Shown: one piece after another, positions 38,018 through 45,878 of the stretch
Numbering within the stretch: the stretch's first letter is position 1
Layout of the letters: every line of letters starts with the position of its first letter
NCBI RefSeq assembly: GCF_902459695.1
Contig: NZ_CABPRZ010000005.1
Location: forward strand, 186,001 to 250,000
DNA from: Pandoraea terrae
GTDB lineage: Bacteria > Pseudomonadota > Gammaproteobacteria > Burkholderiales > Burkholderiaceae
Direction: 5' to 3'
DNA: 64,000 bases
Notes under the pieces: generated by a model
Seen by the model: only the letters and a program-made list of their open reading frames with translations
Told to the model about the DNA's origin: nothing
Database searches by the model: none
Program-made: the position numbers and the translations under genes

Positions 38018-38046
38018 CCGGCCACGGTTCTCGTGGCCGATTCAAG

Positions 38047-38520
38047 TCAGAGCGTGGCCTGCGCCAAGCGAAATTCGAGCATGGCCGGCACGAAGCAGTG
38101 ATTCTGCTTGTCCGTGCGGCGCGAGAGTTTCGTCAGCACGTAGCGGCGAAACGGCGTGAGCCCGGCCCAATCCGCCACGGATGGTGGCGCGAGATCGGCC
38201 AGTGCGCACTGCGCGAGCAAGCCGGGCGGCAGCGCGTGCGTGTCTTCCCATGCCATGTCGGGCGCGTCGCCGGCCGTGTCGGGCGAGCGCCCCAGATGAT
38301 CGCTCACGAGTTGATCGAGCCGCGCGGGGAAATCGTCATCGCCGGGAATGTAGCCGGCGAGTGCTTCACGCGCGGCATAGGGTAGCGCCTGCCAGTCCTT
38401 GAGGGACAGATGCCGGCCCGTGCGATCCAGGTTGAAGCGTATGGCCATCGTGATGTATGTCAGGTTCTCGCAGGCTTCGATCTCGAACACGAAAATCGGC
38501 AGGCGTTCGTATAGGTGCAT
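38047..38520 (-). CDS. NarM-like nitrate reductase-associated protein
   Basis: A 157-aa protein of the nitrate-reductase-associated family (Pfam Nitr_red_assoc); the cyanobacterial member NarM is needed for nitrate reductase maturation. Visible family features are FEIEACENLTYITMAIRFNL, LSLKDWQALPYAAREAL, WAGLTPFRRYVLTKLSR and the end HCFVPAMLEFRL. The start at ATG 38520 follows GGAGAG. No nitrate reductase gene is near, so its client is elsewhere or its role here differs. It diverges from the 62-aa gene across 147 bp and ends at the island boundary. Confidence 0.75.
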   Translation of the reverse strand: MHLYERLPIFVFEIEACENLTYITMAIRFNLDRTGRHLSLKDWQALPYAAREALAGYIPGDDDFPARLDQLVSDHLGRSPDTAGDAPDMAWEDTHALPPGLLAQCALADLAPPSVADWAGLTPFRRYVLTKLSRRTDKQNHCFVPAMLEFRLAQATL

Positions 38521-38667
38521 GACGGTCTCTCCGGAAGCGTTGATCCGCTCATTGTCCACCTTTTCAGAAGGGGCGCAATCCGGATGGGAAGATTCCTAGA
38601 CGGCGGATGCATTTACAGCGTCCGGCTGAAAGCCTAAGGTGCGAAGCATCAAGCCTAAGGAGTCCTC

Positions 38668-38856
38668 ATGACCGAAGCGCCGTGTATGTCACTTGTCCGC
38701 GAGAATGAAGCCACGTTCGACACCCCGCATGTGCATGCGGTTTCCTTGGTGGTGATGGTGCCGCCCGCCCGCGGGCAGGACGCTGCGATCACATGGCACG
38801 TGACCCGCAAAGTCACGCGGCATCCGGCGGCTGTGCTCGGCGTTATCGTACGATGA
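38668..38856 (+). CDS. Small 62-aa protein of unknown function
   Basis: Starts MTEAPCMSLVRENEATF and ends AAVLGVIVR. It has a perfect AAGGAG ribosome site five bases ahead of the ATG and chromosome-like codon use, so it is very likely expressed. Its stop overlaps the start of the next gene as ATGA (38853-38856), which couples their translation. It has no signal peptide or membrane helix, one cysteine and several His residues, and looks like two beta strands. AAGCCTAAGG occurs twice just upstream (38630 and 38651). It could be a partner, regulator or peptide substrate of the downstream enzyme; I do not recognise it. Confidence 0.7.
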   Translation: MTEAPCMSLVRENEATFDTPHVHAVSLVVMVPPARGQDAAITWHVTRKVTRHPAAVLGVIVR

Positions 38857-39782
38857 GCGACGTGACGCCGATGTTGTTGATGACCTCGCCGCACGCGAGA
38901 TGGGCGCGCTTGGGCGACGCGGTACACGTCGATACCCCCGATGTCGCTTGCACGTTTGAGGAAGCCGGCGCCGCCATGACCGTTTGGCTCGATCGCCTAC
39001 GGCATGGCACGATGATCGCGGAAGGTCCGAGCCGCGACACGTGGCTCGATACCCTGGTCGAGCACGGTGCGGTGTGCGCCTTGCCGGCCGTGCATGCTGA
39101 CGCGGACGCTTATCTACGAGACATGTCCGGGATTTGCGACCGCTGGATGGCGGGCATTTTCGCATCGCCGTTTTGGCCGCGTTTTCAGAGCGGCGCGTCG
39201 AGCGAGGTGCAGGTGCTCGCGTTTCTTGCGCAGTTGTACCACCGCACGGCAGGGGCCGACGTCCACAACCGGGTCGCGGTTGAACGGTGCAGCGCGCCGC
39301 AAATGCGGCCGTGGCTGTTGCGCCGCTATCGCGAGGGGCGCGGGCACGCGACCATGCTGGCCGCCGGGCTGTTGCGATGCGGTCCGTCCGCGCGGACTTT
39401 TCTCGACAGCGGCGCCTTCGAGGCCACCCATGCGCTTGTCGACTTCATGATCGAGGCAGCGGGCGATACGCTCAACTACCTGGGCTGTCATGCCCTCTTC
39501 GATGCGCCGTCGGCGCAGCTTTCGGACGCAGAAATCGTTGCTCAGTTCAATACGTTGGCGCGTCGCTATCCATTTGCAGCGCCCGGATTCGAGGCGGTCT
39601 GCGCGCATGCCCGGCAGGGCGATGCGCCGGGCCGGCCCGACGCTGCGCTCGAGCGGTGGGTGCGCGATGTCGGTATGCCGGGCCCCGATGAACGGCTGCG
39701 GATTCTACGCGGCGCGCAGGGCGTGGCCTGCGCGTTCCGCGAAGTCTTCGATGTGCTGCATCGGCTCGACGAGGACGATTGA
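38853..39782 (+). CDS. Haem-oxygenase-fold (TenA/PqqC-like) putative redox enzyme
   Basis: A 309-aa soluble helical protein. The middle part, FASPFWPRFQ, LAFLAQLYHRTAGADVHNR and RRYREGRGHATMLAAGLLRCG, has the spacing of haem-oxygenase-like diiron or cofactor-less oxidases, with Glu and His four residues apart in the third of these. A later helix, ALVDFMIEAAGDTLNYLG, and a C-terminal helix fit too. The first 75 residues are unlike that fold and unassigned. It is translated together with the 62-aa protein upstream and converges on the D-amino-acid deaminase gene. The reaction cannot be predicted; assignment is by pattern only. Confidence 0.55.
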   Translation: MSDVTPMLLMTSPHARWARLGDAVHVDTPDVACTFEEAGAAMTVWLDRLRHGTMIAEGPSRDTWLDTLVEHGAVCALPAVHADADAYLRDMSGICDRWMAGIFASPFWPRFQSGASSEVQVLAFLAQLYHRTAGADVHNRVAVERCSAPQMRPWLLRRYREGRGHATMLAAGLLRCGPSARTFLDSGAFEATHALVDFMIEAAGDTLNYLGCHALFDAPSAQLSDAEIVAQFNTLARRYPFAAPGFEAVCAHARQGDAPGRPDAALERWVRDVGMPGPDERLRILRGAQGVACAFREVFDVLHRLDEDD

Positions 39783-39806
39783 TGTGGCCGTTGTGGGGGC
39801 TGCCGC

Positions 39807-41078
39807 TCAGAAGAACGTCTGGACGATATCGATGACGTTGAACTTGTCGTCGAGCACGGGGATGTGACGCCATTTGTCGAACGTCAGGCACGGGTGCGAG
39901 ATGTCGAACGCAATCATGTCGCCGACGGCAATGTCGTCGCCCGCCTCAATGCGCAGATAGGCGTGCTGATCCATCATGCCGGTGACTTCCCAGTGCGGCG
40001 GCGTCGGCGCGGGCGCGTTGCTCACGCCGGGACGGAATTGCCGTGCGGGTGCCGGCATGCCGGCGTCGAAGGCGGCGTCGCGCTTGCCCAGCGCGATGAT
40101 CGCGCGTTCGGGTTCCGGAATTGATTGGACGTAGGCCCACAGTTGCAGTGCCGGCAGCAGTTGCGAGCGCATTTGCTTCGCGATCGGGTTGCGGGTCTGA
40201 ATCTGCGCCTGCGCGGCCTTGTAGATGCCGACGTCGTGCGTCAGATAGCAGCCGGGGCGCAGCACCACGTCGACCGGCGCGCCCATGTCCTTGTGCGAGA
40301 ATTCTTCAGCGACCACGTCATACCATGCGGAGCCCGCGCCTGACAGGATGGCCGGTTGACGTGCGATACGGCCGCCGGCGACGAGCGCGCGCGTGGTGGC
40401 CACGGCACGTTGCAGGAAGGCGCGGATGTCGGCTTCCGTGCCGAGCACGCCTTCATACACTTCGATGCCGGCCAGGCTGACCGCATCGCGCCACGCGTCG
40501 AGCGCCGCGAGCACTTCGTCTTCCTGACCCGCATCGCGCACGCCGGTGCGGCCACCCGTCACACCCAGTTCGATCAGCACCTGAACGGTCTGTCGGCGCG
40601 CGCGGAAGAAGCGCCCCAGATGCGCCACCGCGGCCGCCGAATCCACCAGGCAGAAGAATTCGAAATCGGAATCCTTCAGCAGATCCGCAACAATCGTCAT
40701 GTTCCGTTTGCCGACGAGCTGATTCGCCATCAGCACGCGTCGCACCCCGTGGGCGTAAGCGGCTTGCGTTTGCTGCGCCGTGGCGAGGGTGATGCCCCAC
40801 GCGCCCCCGTCGAGTTGACGGCGGAACAACTTTGGCGCCATCGTGGTCTTGCCGTGCGGCGCCAGCTTCGCGCCGTACTCGCGCACGAACTGCTGCATCC
40901 ACGCGAGATTGTGCGCGATACGGTCTTCATAGAGGACTGCTGCCGGCAGGCTCAGGTCTTCCGCCAGCAGATTCCAGCCGAGGCCTGCGGTTTCCGTAGG
41001 CGCGAGCGGCGCGTCCATCGCCCCAAGGCCCTTGTTCAGGATATCGATCATGCCGCTCTGATAGTTTGTATCACTCAT
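39807..41078 (-). CDS. D-amino-acid deaminase (D-serine/D-threonine dehydratase-like, PLP)
   Basis: Fold-type III PLP enzyme with an alanine-racemase N-terminal barrel, 423 aa. The PLP lysine is Lys77 in KLAPHGKTTMAPKLF. The C-terminal D-serine-dehydratase-like domain has DQHAYLRIEAGDDIAVGDM and a metal-type pair in SHPCLTFDKW. Such enzymes convert D-Ser, D-Thr or related D-amino acids to 2-oxo acids plus ammonia through an enamine. The start at ATG 41078 follows GGAGA. It diverges from the RpiR regulator, with the deacylase and RidA genes on the other side. Confidence 0.85.
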   Translation of the reverse strand: MSDTNYQSGMIDILNKGLGAMDAPLAPTETAGLGWNLLAEDLSLPAAVLYEDRIAHNLAWMQQFVREYGAKLAPHGKTTMAPKLFRRQLDGGAWGITLATAQQTQAAYAHGVRRVLMANQLVGKRNMTIVADLLKDSDFEFFCLVDSAAAVAHLGRFFRARRQTVQVLIELGVTGGRTGVRDAGQEDEVLAALDAWRDAVSLAGIEVYEGVLGTEADIRAFLQRAVATTRALVAGGRIARQPAILSGAGSAWYDVVAEEFSHKDMGAPVDVVLRPGCYLTHDVGIYKAAQAQIQTRNPIAKQMRSQLLPALQLWAYVQSIPEPERAIIALGKRDAAFDAGMPAPARQFRPGVSNAPAPTPPHWEVTGMMDQHAYLRIEAGDDIAVGDMIAFDISHPCLTFDKWRHIPVLDDKFNVIDIVQTFF

Positions 41079-41139
41079 TGGAAAGTCTCCTTCGGGGTAC
41101 GCGCTGGAATGCATATCAGGTCACTATGATAGCGTTGAA

Positions 41140-41167
41140 TTTGCGGGCTTTCACGAATTTGTTATAA
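41140..41167 (+). promoter_or_regulatory. Promoter of the RpiR regulator in the divergent gap
   Basis: TTGCGG (41140-41145), 16 bp, TATAAA (41162-41167). It lies in the 141-bp gap shared with the D-amino-acid deaminase. GTTA and TAAC around the -10 region form a short inverted repeat that could be an operator half. The regulator probably controls both directions from here. Confidence 0.5.
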
Positions 41168-41219
41168 AGTAACAGAGTTGAGGTGAAATCTCTGGAAGGA
41201 GGCCGGTGTCGGCCGGAAT

Positions 41220-42119
41220 ATGTCGGATCTCTTTGATATCGTGACGCGCATGGCTGAGCGTAGTGACGGTTTGCGTCAAGCCGAACAGAAGGTCGCCGAC
41301 GCAATTCTCGGCGACGTGGCGGGCGCGGCGGGCGCGTCGATCGGTGCGTTGGCTGAACGGGCGGGCGTCAGCGAGGCCAGCGTGACCCGCTTTGCCAAGG
41401 CGATGGGGTGCCGCGATGTGCGCGATCTGAAACTCAGGCTCGCGCAAGCTGCCGCGGTTGGGCAGCGCTTTCTTGGCGTGCCTGTCACGCAGGCGTCCGG
41501 GGCCGGCGCGTCGGGCGAGGCGGGATCGTCCACGGCTGACCGGATCGTCGACGATATCCAGTCCGTCCTGCAATTGAACCGCGCGCTGCTGAAGCCGGAG
41601 GCGGTGCGCCGCGCGGCGGGCCGGCTGCTGCAAGCGCGCATGATCCATGCCTTCGGCATGGGCGGCGGCTCATCGTTGATGGCGGACGAAGCGCGCTACC
41701 GGCTGGTTCGCCTGGGGCGCCCCGTCGCGACGTACCAGGACGCCGTCATGCAACGCATGGTGGCGGCCACGTTGAGCCGCGAGGATGTCGTGCTTGCGTT
41801 TTCCGTGACGGGACATACCCCTGAGTTGCTGAGCGCCTGCACGATCGCACGGGAATACGGCGCGTCCGTGGTGGCCGTGACCGCACCGGGTTCGCCATTG
41901 GCGGCGCTGGCGGACGACCTGTTGCCCGTGCGTGCGCTCGAAACGGATTTCATCTTCAAGCCCTCGTCGTCGCGCTATGCGATGTTGCTGGCCATGGATG
42001 TGTTGGCGACCGAACTCGCCATGCTGCAGCAACCGCACAGCCAGGCGCTGCTGCGGCGAATCAAATATGTGCTGGACACCCATCGGGGCGGCGGCGATCG
42101 CCAGCCCCTCGGAGACTGA
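41220..42119 (+). CDS. RpiR-family transcriptional regulator
   Basis: DNA-binding protein of 299 aa with an N-terminal helix-turn-helix domain (ALAERAGVSEASVTRFAKAMGC) and a C-terminal SIS domain at about residues 130-270 (AFGMGGGSSLMADEARYRL, VLAFSVTGHTPELLSA), which normally senses a phosphorylated sugar or a related ligand. GGAAGGAGG upstream is a strong ribosome site. It is followed after 1 bp by the deacylase, so it likely regulates the local D-amino-acid genes. The ligand is unknown. Confidence 0.9.
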   Translation: MSDLFDIVTRMAERSDGLRQAEQKVADAILGDVAGAAGASIGALAERAGVSEASVTRFAKAMGCRDVRDLKLRLAQAAAVGQRFLGVPVTQASGAGASGEAGSSTADRIVDDIQSVLQLNRALLKPEAVRRAAGRLLQARMIHAFGMGGGSSLMADEARYRLVRLGRPVATYQDAVMQRMVAATLSREDVVLAFSVTGHTPELLSACTIAREYGASVVAVTAPGSPLAALADDLLPVRALETDFIFKPSSSRYAMLLAMDVLATELAMLQQPHSQALLRRIKYVLDTHRGGGDRQPLGD

Positions 42120-42120
42120 C

Positions 42121-43599
42121 ATGACCCCTTGTGACACGCTTATTGCCAACGTCCGTCTGATCGACGGCTCCGGCAATCCGGCCCCGGAAGGGCGCTTCGA
42201 CCTCGTCGTCGACGGCGGCCGCATCCGGGCCATCGGCGCGGCGGGCACGCTGACCGAATGGCAGCCGGCCGAACGTATCGATGGCGCAGGCCAGGTGCTG
42301 AGCCCCGGCTTCATCGACGTTCACACGCACGACGACACCAATGTCGTGCGCATGCCCGAGATGATTCCCAAACTGTCGCAGGGCGTGACGACCGTGATCG
42401 TCGGCAACTGTGGCATCAGCGCCGCACCGGTGACGCTCGCAGGCGACCCGCCCGATCCGATGAATCTGCTGGGCGAAGCCGACGCATTCCGTTATCCGAC
42501 GTTCGCGTCGTATGTCGAGGCCCTGGAACGGGCACAGCCGGCCGTCAACGTGGCGGCGCTGATCGGCCACACGGCCCTGCGCAGCAATCACATGGACCGG
42601 CTCGACCGGGGGGCGACCCACGCCGAGATCGAAGCCATGCGCGCGCAACTGCGCGAGGCGCTCGACGGTGGCGCGCTCGGCTTGTCGACGGGGCTCGCGT
42701 ACGCCAACGCCAATGCAGCGCCGACCAGCGAGGTGGTTGCGCTGGCCGAGCCGCTGGCCGAAGCGGGCGGCCTTTACGCCACGCATCTGCGCACGGAGTT
42801 CGCGGAAATCCTGGAGGCGCTCGACGAGGCCTTCCGCATCGGCCGCAATACGCGCGTGCCGGTGGTCGTCTCGCATCTGAAATGCGCCGGCGTCGACAAC
42901 TGGGGCCGCAGCGGCGAAGTCCTCGACGCGATCGAGAAGGCCAGCCGCTTCCAGCCGATCGGCTGCGACTGCTACCCGTATGCGGCCAGTTCGTCGACCC
43001 TCGATCTGAAGCAGGTCACGGACGACTTCGACATTCTGGTCACCTGGTCGCAACCGCATCCGGAACAGGGCGGCAAACTGTTGGCGGAGATCGCGGCGGG
43101 CTGGGGTGTCGATCTGATGGAAGCGGCGAAACGCCTGCAGCCGGCCGGCGCGGTGTACCACGGCATGAACGAGGACGACGTGCGCCGCATCCTGCGCCAT
43201 CCCGCCACGGTGGTGGGCTCCGACGGCCTGCCCAACGATCCGTTGCCGCACCCGCGTCTGTGGGGCGCGTTTCCGCGCGTGCTTGGCCGCTACAGCCGCG
43301 AGCAACAACTGTTTCCGTTGGCCGAAGCCGTTCACAAGATGACAGGGCTGTCGGCGGCGCGATTCGGGCTGACCGATCGTGGCCTTGTCAAGGAGGGCTA
43401 TTGGGCGGATCTGGTGCTGTTTGATCCGGACACTGTCGCCGATGCCGCCACCTTCACCGATCCGATGCAGCCCGCGCATGGCATTCGCGCGGTCTGGGTC
43501 AACGGCGTGCTGTCGTACCGCGACAAAACGCCGATGCCGGCCCGCGCTGGCCGTTTCCTCAAGCGTGGGCGTATTGCCGCGCCGGCAACGGTCGCCTGA
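42121..43599 (+). CDS. N-acyl-D-amino-acid deacylase
   Basis: Amidohydrolase-superfamily enzyme of 492 aa that releases D-amino acids from N-acyl-D-amino acids. SPGFIDVHTHDDTNV holds the metal-binding His pair and IVGNCGISAAP the conserved Cys of D-aminoacylases. SHLKCAGVDNWG and VGSDGLPNDPLPHPRLWG are further family segments, the latter with the catalytic Asp. The start at 42121 directly follows the regulator stop. Released D-amino acids would be substrates for the deaminase encoded upstream. Confidence 0.92.
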   Translation: MTPCDTLIANVRLIDGSGNPAPEGRFDLVVDGGRIRAIGAAGTLTEWQPAERIDGAGQVLSPGFIDVHTHDDTNVVRMPEMIPKLSQGVTTVIVGNCGISAAPVTLAGDPPDPMNLLGEADAFRYPTFASYVEALERAQPAVNVAALIGHTALRSNHMDRLDRGATHAEIEAMRAQLREALDGGALGLSTGLAYANANAAPTSEVVALAEPLAEAGGLYATHLRTEFAEILEALDEAFRIGRNTRVPVVVSHLKCAGVDNWGRSGEVLDAIEKASRFQPIGCDCYPYAASSSTLDLKQVTDDFDILVTWSQPHPEQGGKLLAEIAAGWGVDLMEAAKRLQPAGAVYHGMNEDDVRRILRHPATVVGSDGLPNDPLPHPRLWGAFPRVLGRYSREQQLFPLAEAVHKMTGLSAARFGLTDRGLVKEGYWADLVLFDPDTVADAATFTDPMQPAHGIRAVWVNGVLSYRDKTPMPARAGRFLKRGRIAAPATVA

Positions 43600-43683
43600 A
43601 GTGATCCCTGCGGTCCGCGCACGACATTCGCTGTGACGGCGCGCGCGGATCGCGATTTACGTACCCCGACTTTCTCAGGAGCA

Positions 43684-44076
43684 ATGATGGACATCAAACG
43701 TTTTGGCGTGGAAGGTGGTCAAGGCACCGGCGGTCAGCGCATGCCGTTCGCGCGCGCGACGCAAGCGAACGGTTTCCTGTTCGTGTCCGGCCAGACCCCT
43801 ATGGAGAACGGCGAAGTGATCGACGGCGGCATCGTCGCGCAATCGCACAAGGCCATCCAGAACATGATGGCGATCCTGAAGGAAGCCGGTTACGGCCCCG
43901 AGCACGTCATGCGTTGTGGCGTGTGGCTGGACGATCCGCGCGACTTTGCGTCGTTCAACAAGGTATTCAAGGAGTACTTTGGCGAGCACCCCCCGGCACG
44001 CGCCTGCGTGGTGTCGAGCATGGTCATCGACTGCAAGGTCGAGGTCGATTGCGTGGCCTACAAGAAGCCCGAATAA
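43684..44076 (+). CDS. RidA-family enamine/imine deaminase
   Basis: YjgF/YER057c/UK114 family protein of 130 aa (or 129 from the second ATG). It forms trimers that hydrolyse reactive enamines made by PLP dehydratases. VSGQTPMENGEVIDGGIVAQ and the C-terminal KVEVDCVAYKKPE match the family, and PPARACVV contains the conserved catalytic arginine. AGGAG precedes the start. Its place after the D-amino-acid genes suggests it clears 2-aminoacrylate or 2-aminocrotonate from the deaminase; ilvA is also near. Confidence 0.92.
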   Translation: MMDIKRFGVEGGQGTGGQRMPFARATQANGFLFVSGQTPMENGEVIDGGIVAQSHKAIQNMMAILKEAGYGPEHVMRCGVWLDDPRDFASFNKVFKEYFGEHPPARACVVSSMVIDCKVEVDCVAYKKPE

Positions 44077-44109
44077 CGCCAGCGTGAACAGGCCCTGGCG
44101 CGCAGGCGC

Positions 44110-44126
44110 CGCCAGTGTTACTGGCG
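44110..44126. terminator. Hairpin at convergent RidA/queF ends
   Basis: CGCCAGT (44110-44116), loop GTT, ACTGGCG (44120-44126). It overlaps the queF stop and has no T-run, so it is a weak terminator candidate. Confidence 0.3.
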
Positions 44127-44942
44127 CGCCGTGCGTGCGTTATCGGGCAACGGCAGATTGAAGTTTGTGCGAAACGGGTTGATGTCGAGGCCGCCGCGGC
44201 GCGTATAGCGCGCATAGACAGCGAGTTTCGACGGCGCGCACTGACGCATGATGTCCATGAAGATGCGCTCGACGCATTGCTCGTGGAAGCCCGTATGGCG
44301 GCGGAACGACACGATGTACTTCAGCAACCCTTCCTGGTCGATCGGCGCGCCGACATAGCGGATCTGCACGCTGCCCCAGTCGGGTTGGCCGGTGACCGGA
44401 CAGTTCGACTTGAGCAGGTTCGACACCAGCGTCTCGTCGACCGGCGGCTCGCCGCTCGCTGCGCGCAGCAGTGAAGCGTCGGGCACGTAGATGTCGGTCT
44501 CGATGTCGAGGCGGTCGAGCAGCAGGCCGTCGAGTTCGTCGAGCTGGAGTTTGCCGAAGTTAGACGGTTCCGTGAGGCGCACCTGGACGGAAGCGCCGCA
44601 CGCTTCGGACAGATCCTGCTGGAGCAGGGCGCGCACTGCATCGCTGCCGCCGAGCCGGGTTTGGGCGAACGAACCGAGATACAGCTTGAACGACTTCGAT
44701 TCGACGATATTGGGCGAGTCGGCCGGCACGATCGCCGTGACGAGTGCGATCTGCGGCTTGCCTTTCTGGTTGAGCCAGGACAATTCGTAGCCGTTCCAGA
44801 GATCGGCGCCGAAGAAGGGCAGGGTCTCAGGCACGCCAATCTCATGGCGCGCCGCGATGCGCGCGATCGGAAACAGCAGGGACGGATCGTATTGCTCGGT
44901 GTAGGCGACTTCCTTGCCGAGCGGGGACTTTTCAGGCGTCAT
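44118..44942 (-). CDS. queF: 7-cyano-7-deazaguanine reductase (long form)
   Basis: NADPH-dependent reduction of preQ0 to preQ1 in queuosine tRNA modification. The 274-aa protein is the bimodular E. coli type. The nucleophile Cys181 lies in [13 protein letters not shown] with Asp188, and the QueF motif [12 protein letters not shown] is near residue 80. [11 protein letters not shown] near the end carries the substrate-binding His-Glu. It overlaps the upstream 5'-nucleotidase gene by 11 nt. Confidence 0.96.
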   Translation of the reverse strand: MTPEKSPLGKEVAYTEQYDPSLLFPIARIAARHEIGVPETLPFFGADLWNGYELSWLNQKGKPQIALVTAIVPADSPNIVESKSFKLYLGSFAQTRLGGSDAVRALLQQDLSEACGASVQVRLTEPSNFGKLQLDELDGLLLDRLDIETDIYVPDASLLRAASGEPPVDETLVSNLLKSNCPVTGQPDWGSVQIRYVGAPIDQEGLLKYIVSFRRHTGFHEQCVERIFMDIMRQCAPSKLAVYARYTRRGGLDINPFRTNFNLPLPDNARTARQ

Positions 44943-45840
44943 GATTTGCGATGCCGCTGATCACATGGCCGGTCGGCGAGACACGAGCGGCCGATTCACA
45001 GTGGCGTGTTTGGTCGTCAAAGAAAAAATCGGGCTCGAACTCGCGCAGGAATGCGCCCTTGTCGAGACCGCCGAGAAACATCGCTTCGTCGATGTCGATT
45101 TGCCAGTCCATCAGTGTACGGATGGCGCGTTCGTGCGCGGGGGCCGAGCGCGCCGTGACAAGCGCCGTGCGCAGCCGCACCGGCACCTCATTGCCTGCTA
45201 GCGACTGCAGGCGATGCAGGGCCTGCAGAAGCGGTTTGAAAGGACCTGGCGGCAGCGGATGCGCTGCGCGTTCGCGCTCGTGCAACTGAAACGCGTCGAG
45301 ACCGTTGCGCTGGAAAACTTGTTCCGCCTCATCCGAAAACAGGACCGCGTCGCCGTCGAAAGCGATGCGGATTTCGTTCGGATGCAGTTCCGCGACCTTC
45401 GACGATTCCGGATACACGCGCGCGGCCGGGAATCCGGCGTTCAGCGCGGCGCGCACGTCATCGGAATTGACCGACAGAAACAGATGGGCGCGCAGCGCGT
45501 GCAGATAGCGGAACGGTTCCCGCCCGCGCGTGAACACGCCGCGCTCGATCGGAAGATTGACGCTTTGCGCAGAACGGAACACACGCAGTCCGCTGACCGG
45601 ATCATTGCGCGAGAGCATGACCACTTCGACGCGGTGTTCGCCTTCCCGGTTGAACGCGAGCAGTTTCTTCACCAGGGGAAACGCCACGCCAGCTTTTGCG
45701 GGCGTGTCGATGCGATCGAGTTGCATGCGCATATAGTCGCGATCGTCGCTCGTCTCGAAAACGCGATTCTCTTCTTCGAAGTCGAAGAGGGCGCGCGAGG
45801 AGATCGCCACTACCAGTTTGTCGTCGAGCGTAAACGCCAT
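44932..45840 (-). CDS. Cytosolic 5'-nucleotidase (NT5C1-like family)
   Basis: Protein of 302 aa in the 5'-nucleotidase family related to animal cytosolic 5'-nucleotidase I. HAD-like motifs are visible: [18 protein letters not shown] supplies the catalytic aspartates, and [14 protein letters not shown] and [18 protein letters not shown] are family segments. It probably dephosphorylates AMP or other nucleoside monophosphates. It overlaps queF and lies 38 bp after ilvA on the same strand. Confidence 0.85.
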   Translation of the reverse strand: MAFTLDDKLVVAISSRALFDFEEENRVFETSDDRDYMRMQLDRIDTPAKAGVAFPLVKKLLAFNREGEHRVEVVMLSRNDPVSGLRVFRSAQSVNLPIERGVFTRGREPFRYLHALRAHLFLSVNSDDVRAALNAGFPAARVYPESSKVAELHPNEIRIAFDGDAVLFSDEAEQVFQRNGLDAFQLHERERAAHPLPPGPFKPLLQALHRLQSLAGNEVPVRLRTALVTARSAPAHERAIRTLMDWQIDIDEAMFLGGLDKGAFLREFEPDFFFDDQTRHCESAARVSPTGHVISGIANHDA

Positions 45841-45878
45841 GTCTGCGTTATCCAGCGTGAGTGTTCCGTATTCCCTGT

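Larger units (their letters stand above)
34532..38046. mobile_element. Small genomic island inserted at tRNA-Cys
   Basis: A 3400-bp unit (distance between the two repeat copies) bounded by perfect 115-bp repeats. It carries brnT/brnA-type genes, an orphan hcp, a broken Tlde1-type effector with probable immunity gene and a decayed second effector/immunity pair. Base composition is visibly less GC-rich than the flanks. No integrase, excisionase or transposase is present, so it is a remnant or was moved by an enzyme acting in trans. Confidence 0.88.
37932..38046. repeat. att-like direct repeat, right copy
   Basis: Identical over 115 bp to 34532-34646. It ends directly before the stop codon of the NarM-like gene, showing where the chromosome resumes. 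The 190 bp between it and hcp contain the hcp promoter region and a GTCCCA/TGGGAC inverted repeat (37812-37829). Confidence 0.95.
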
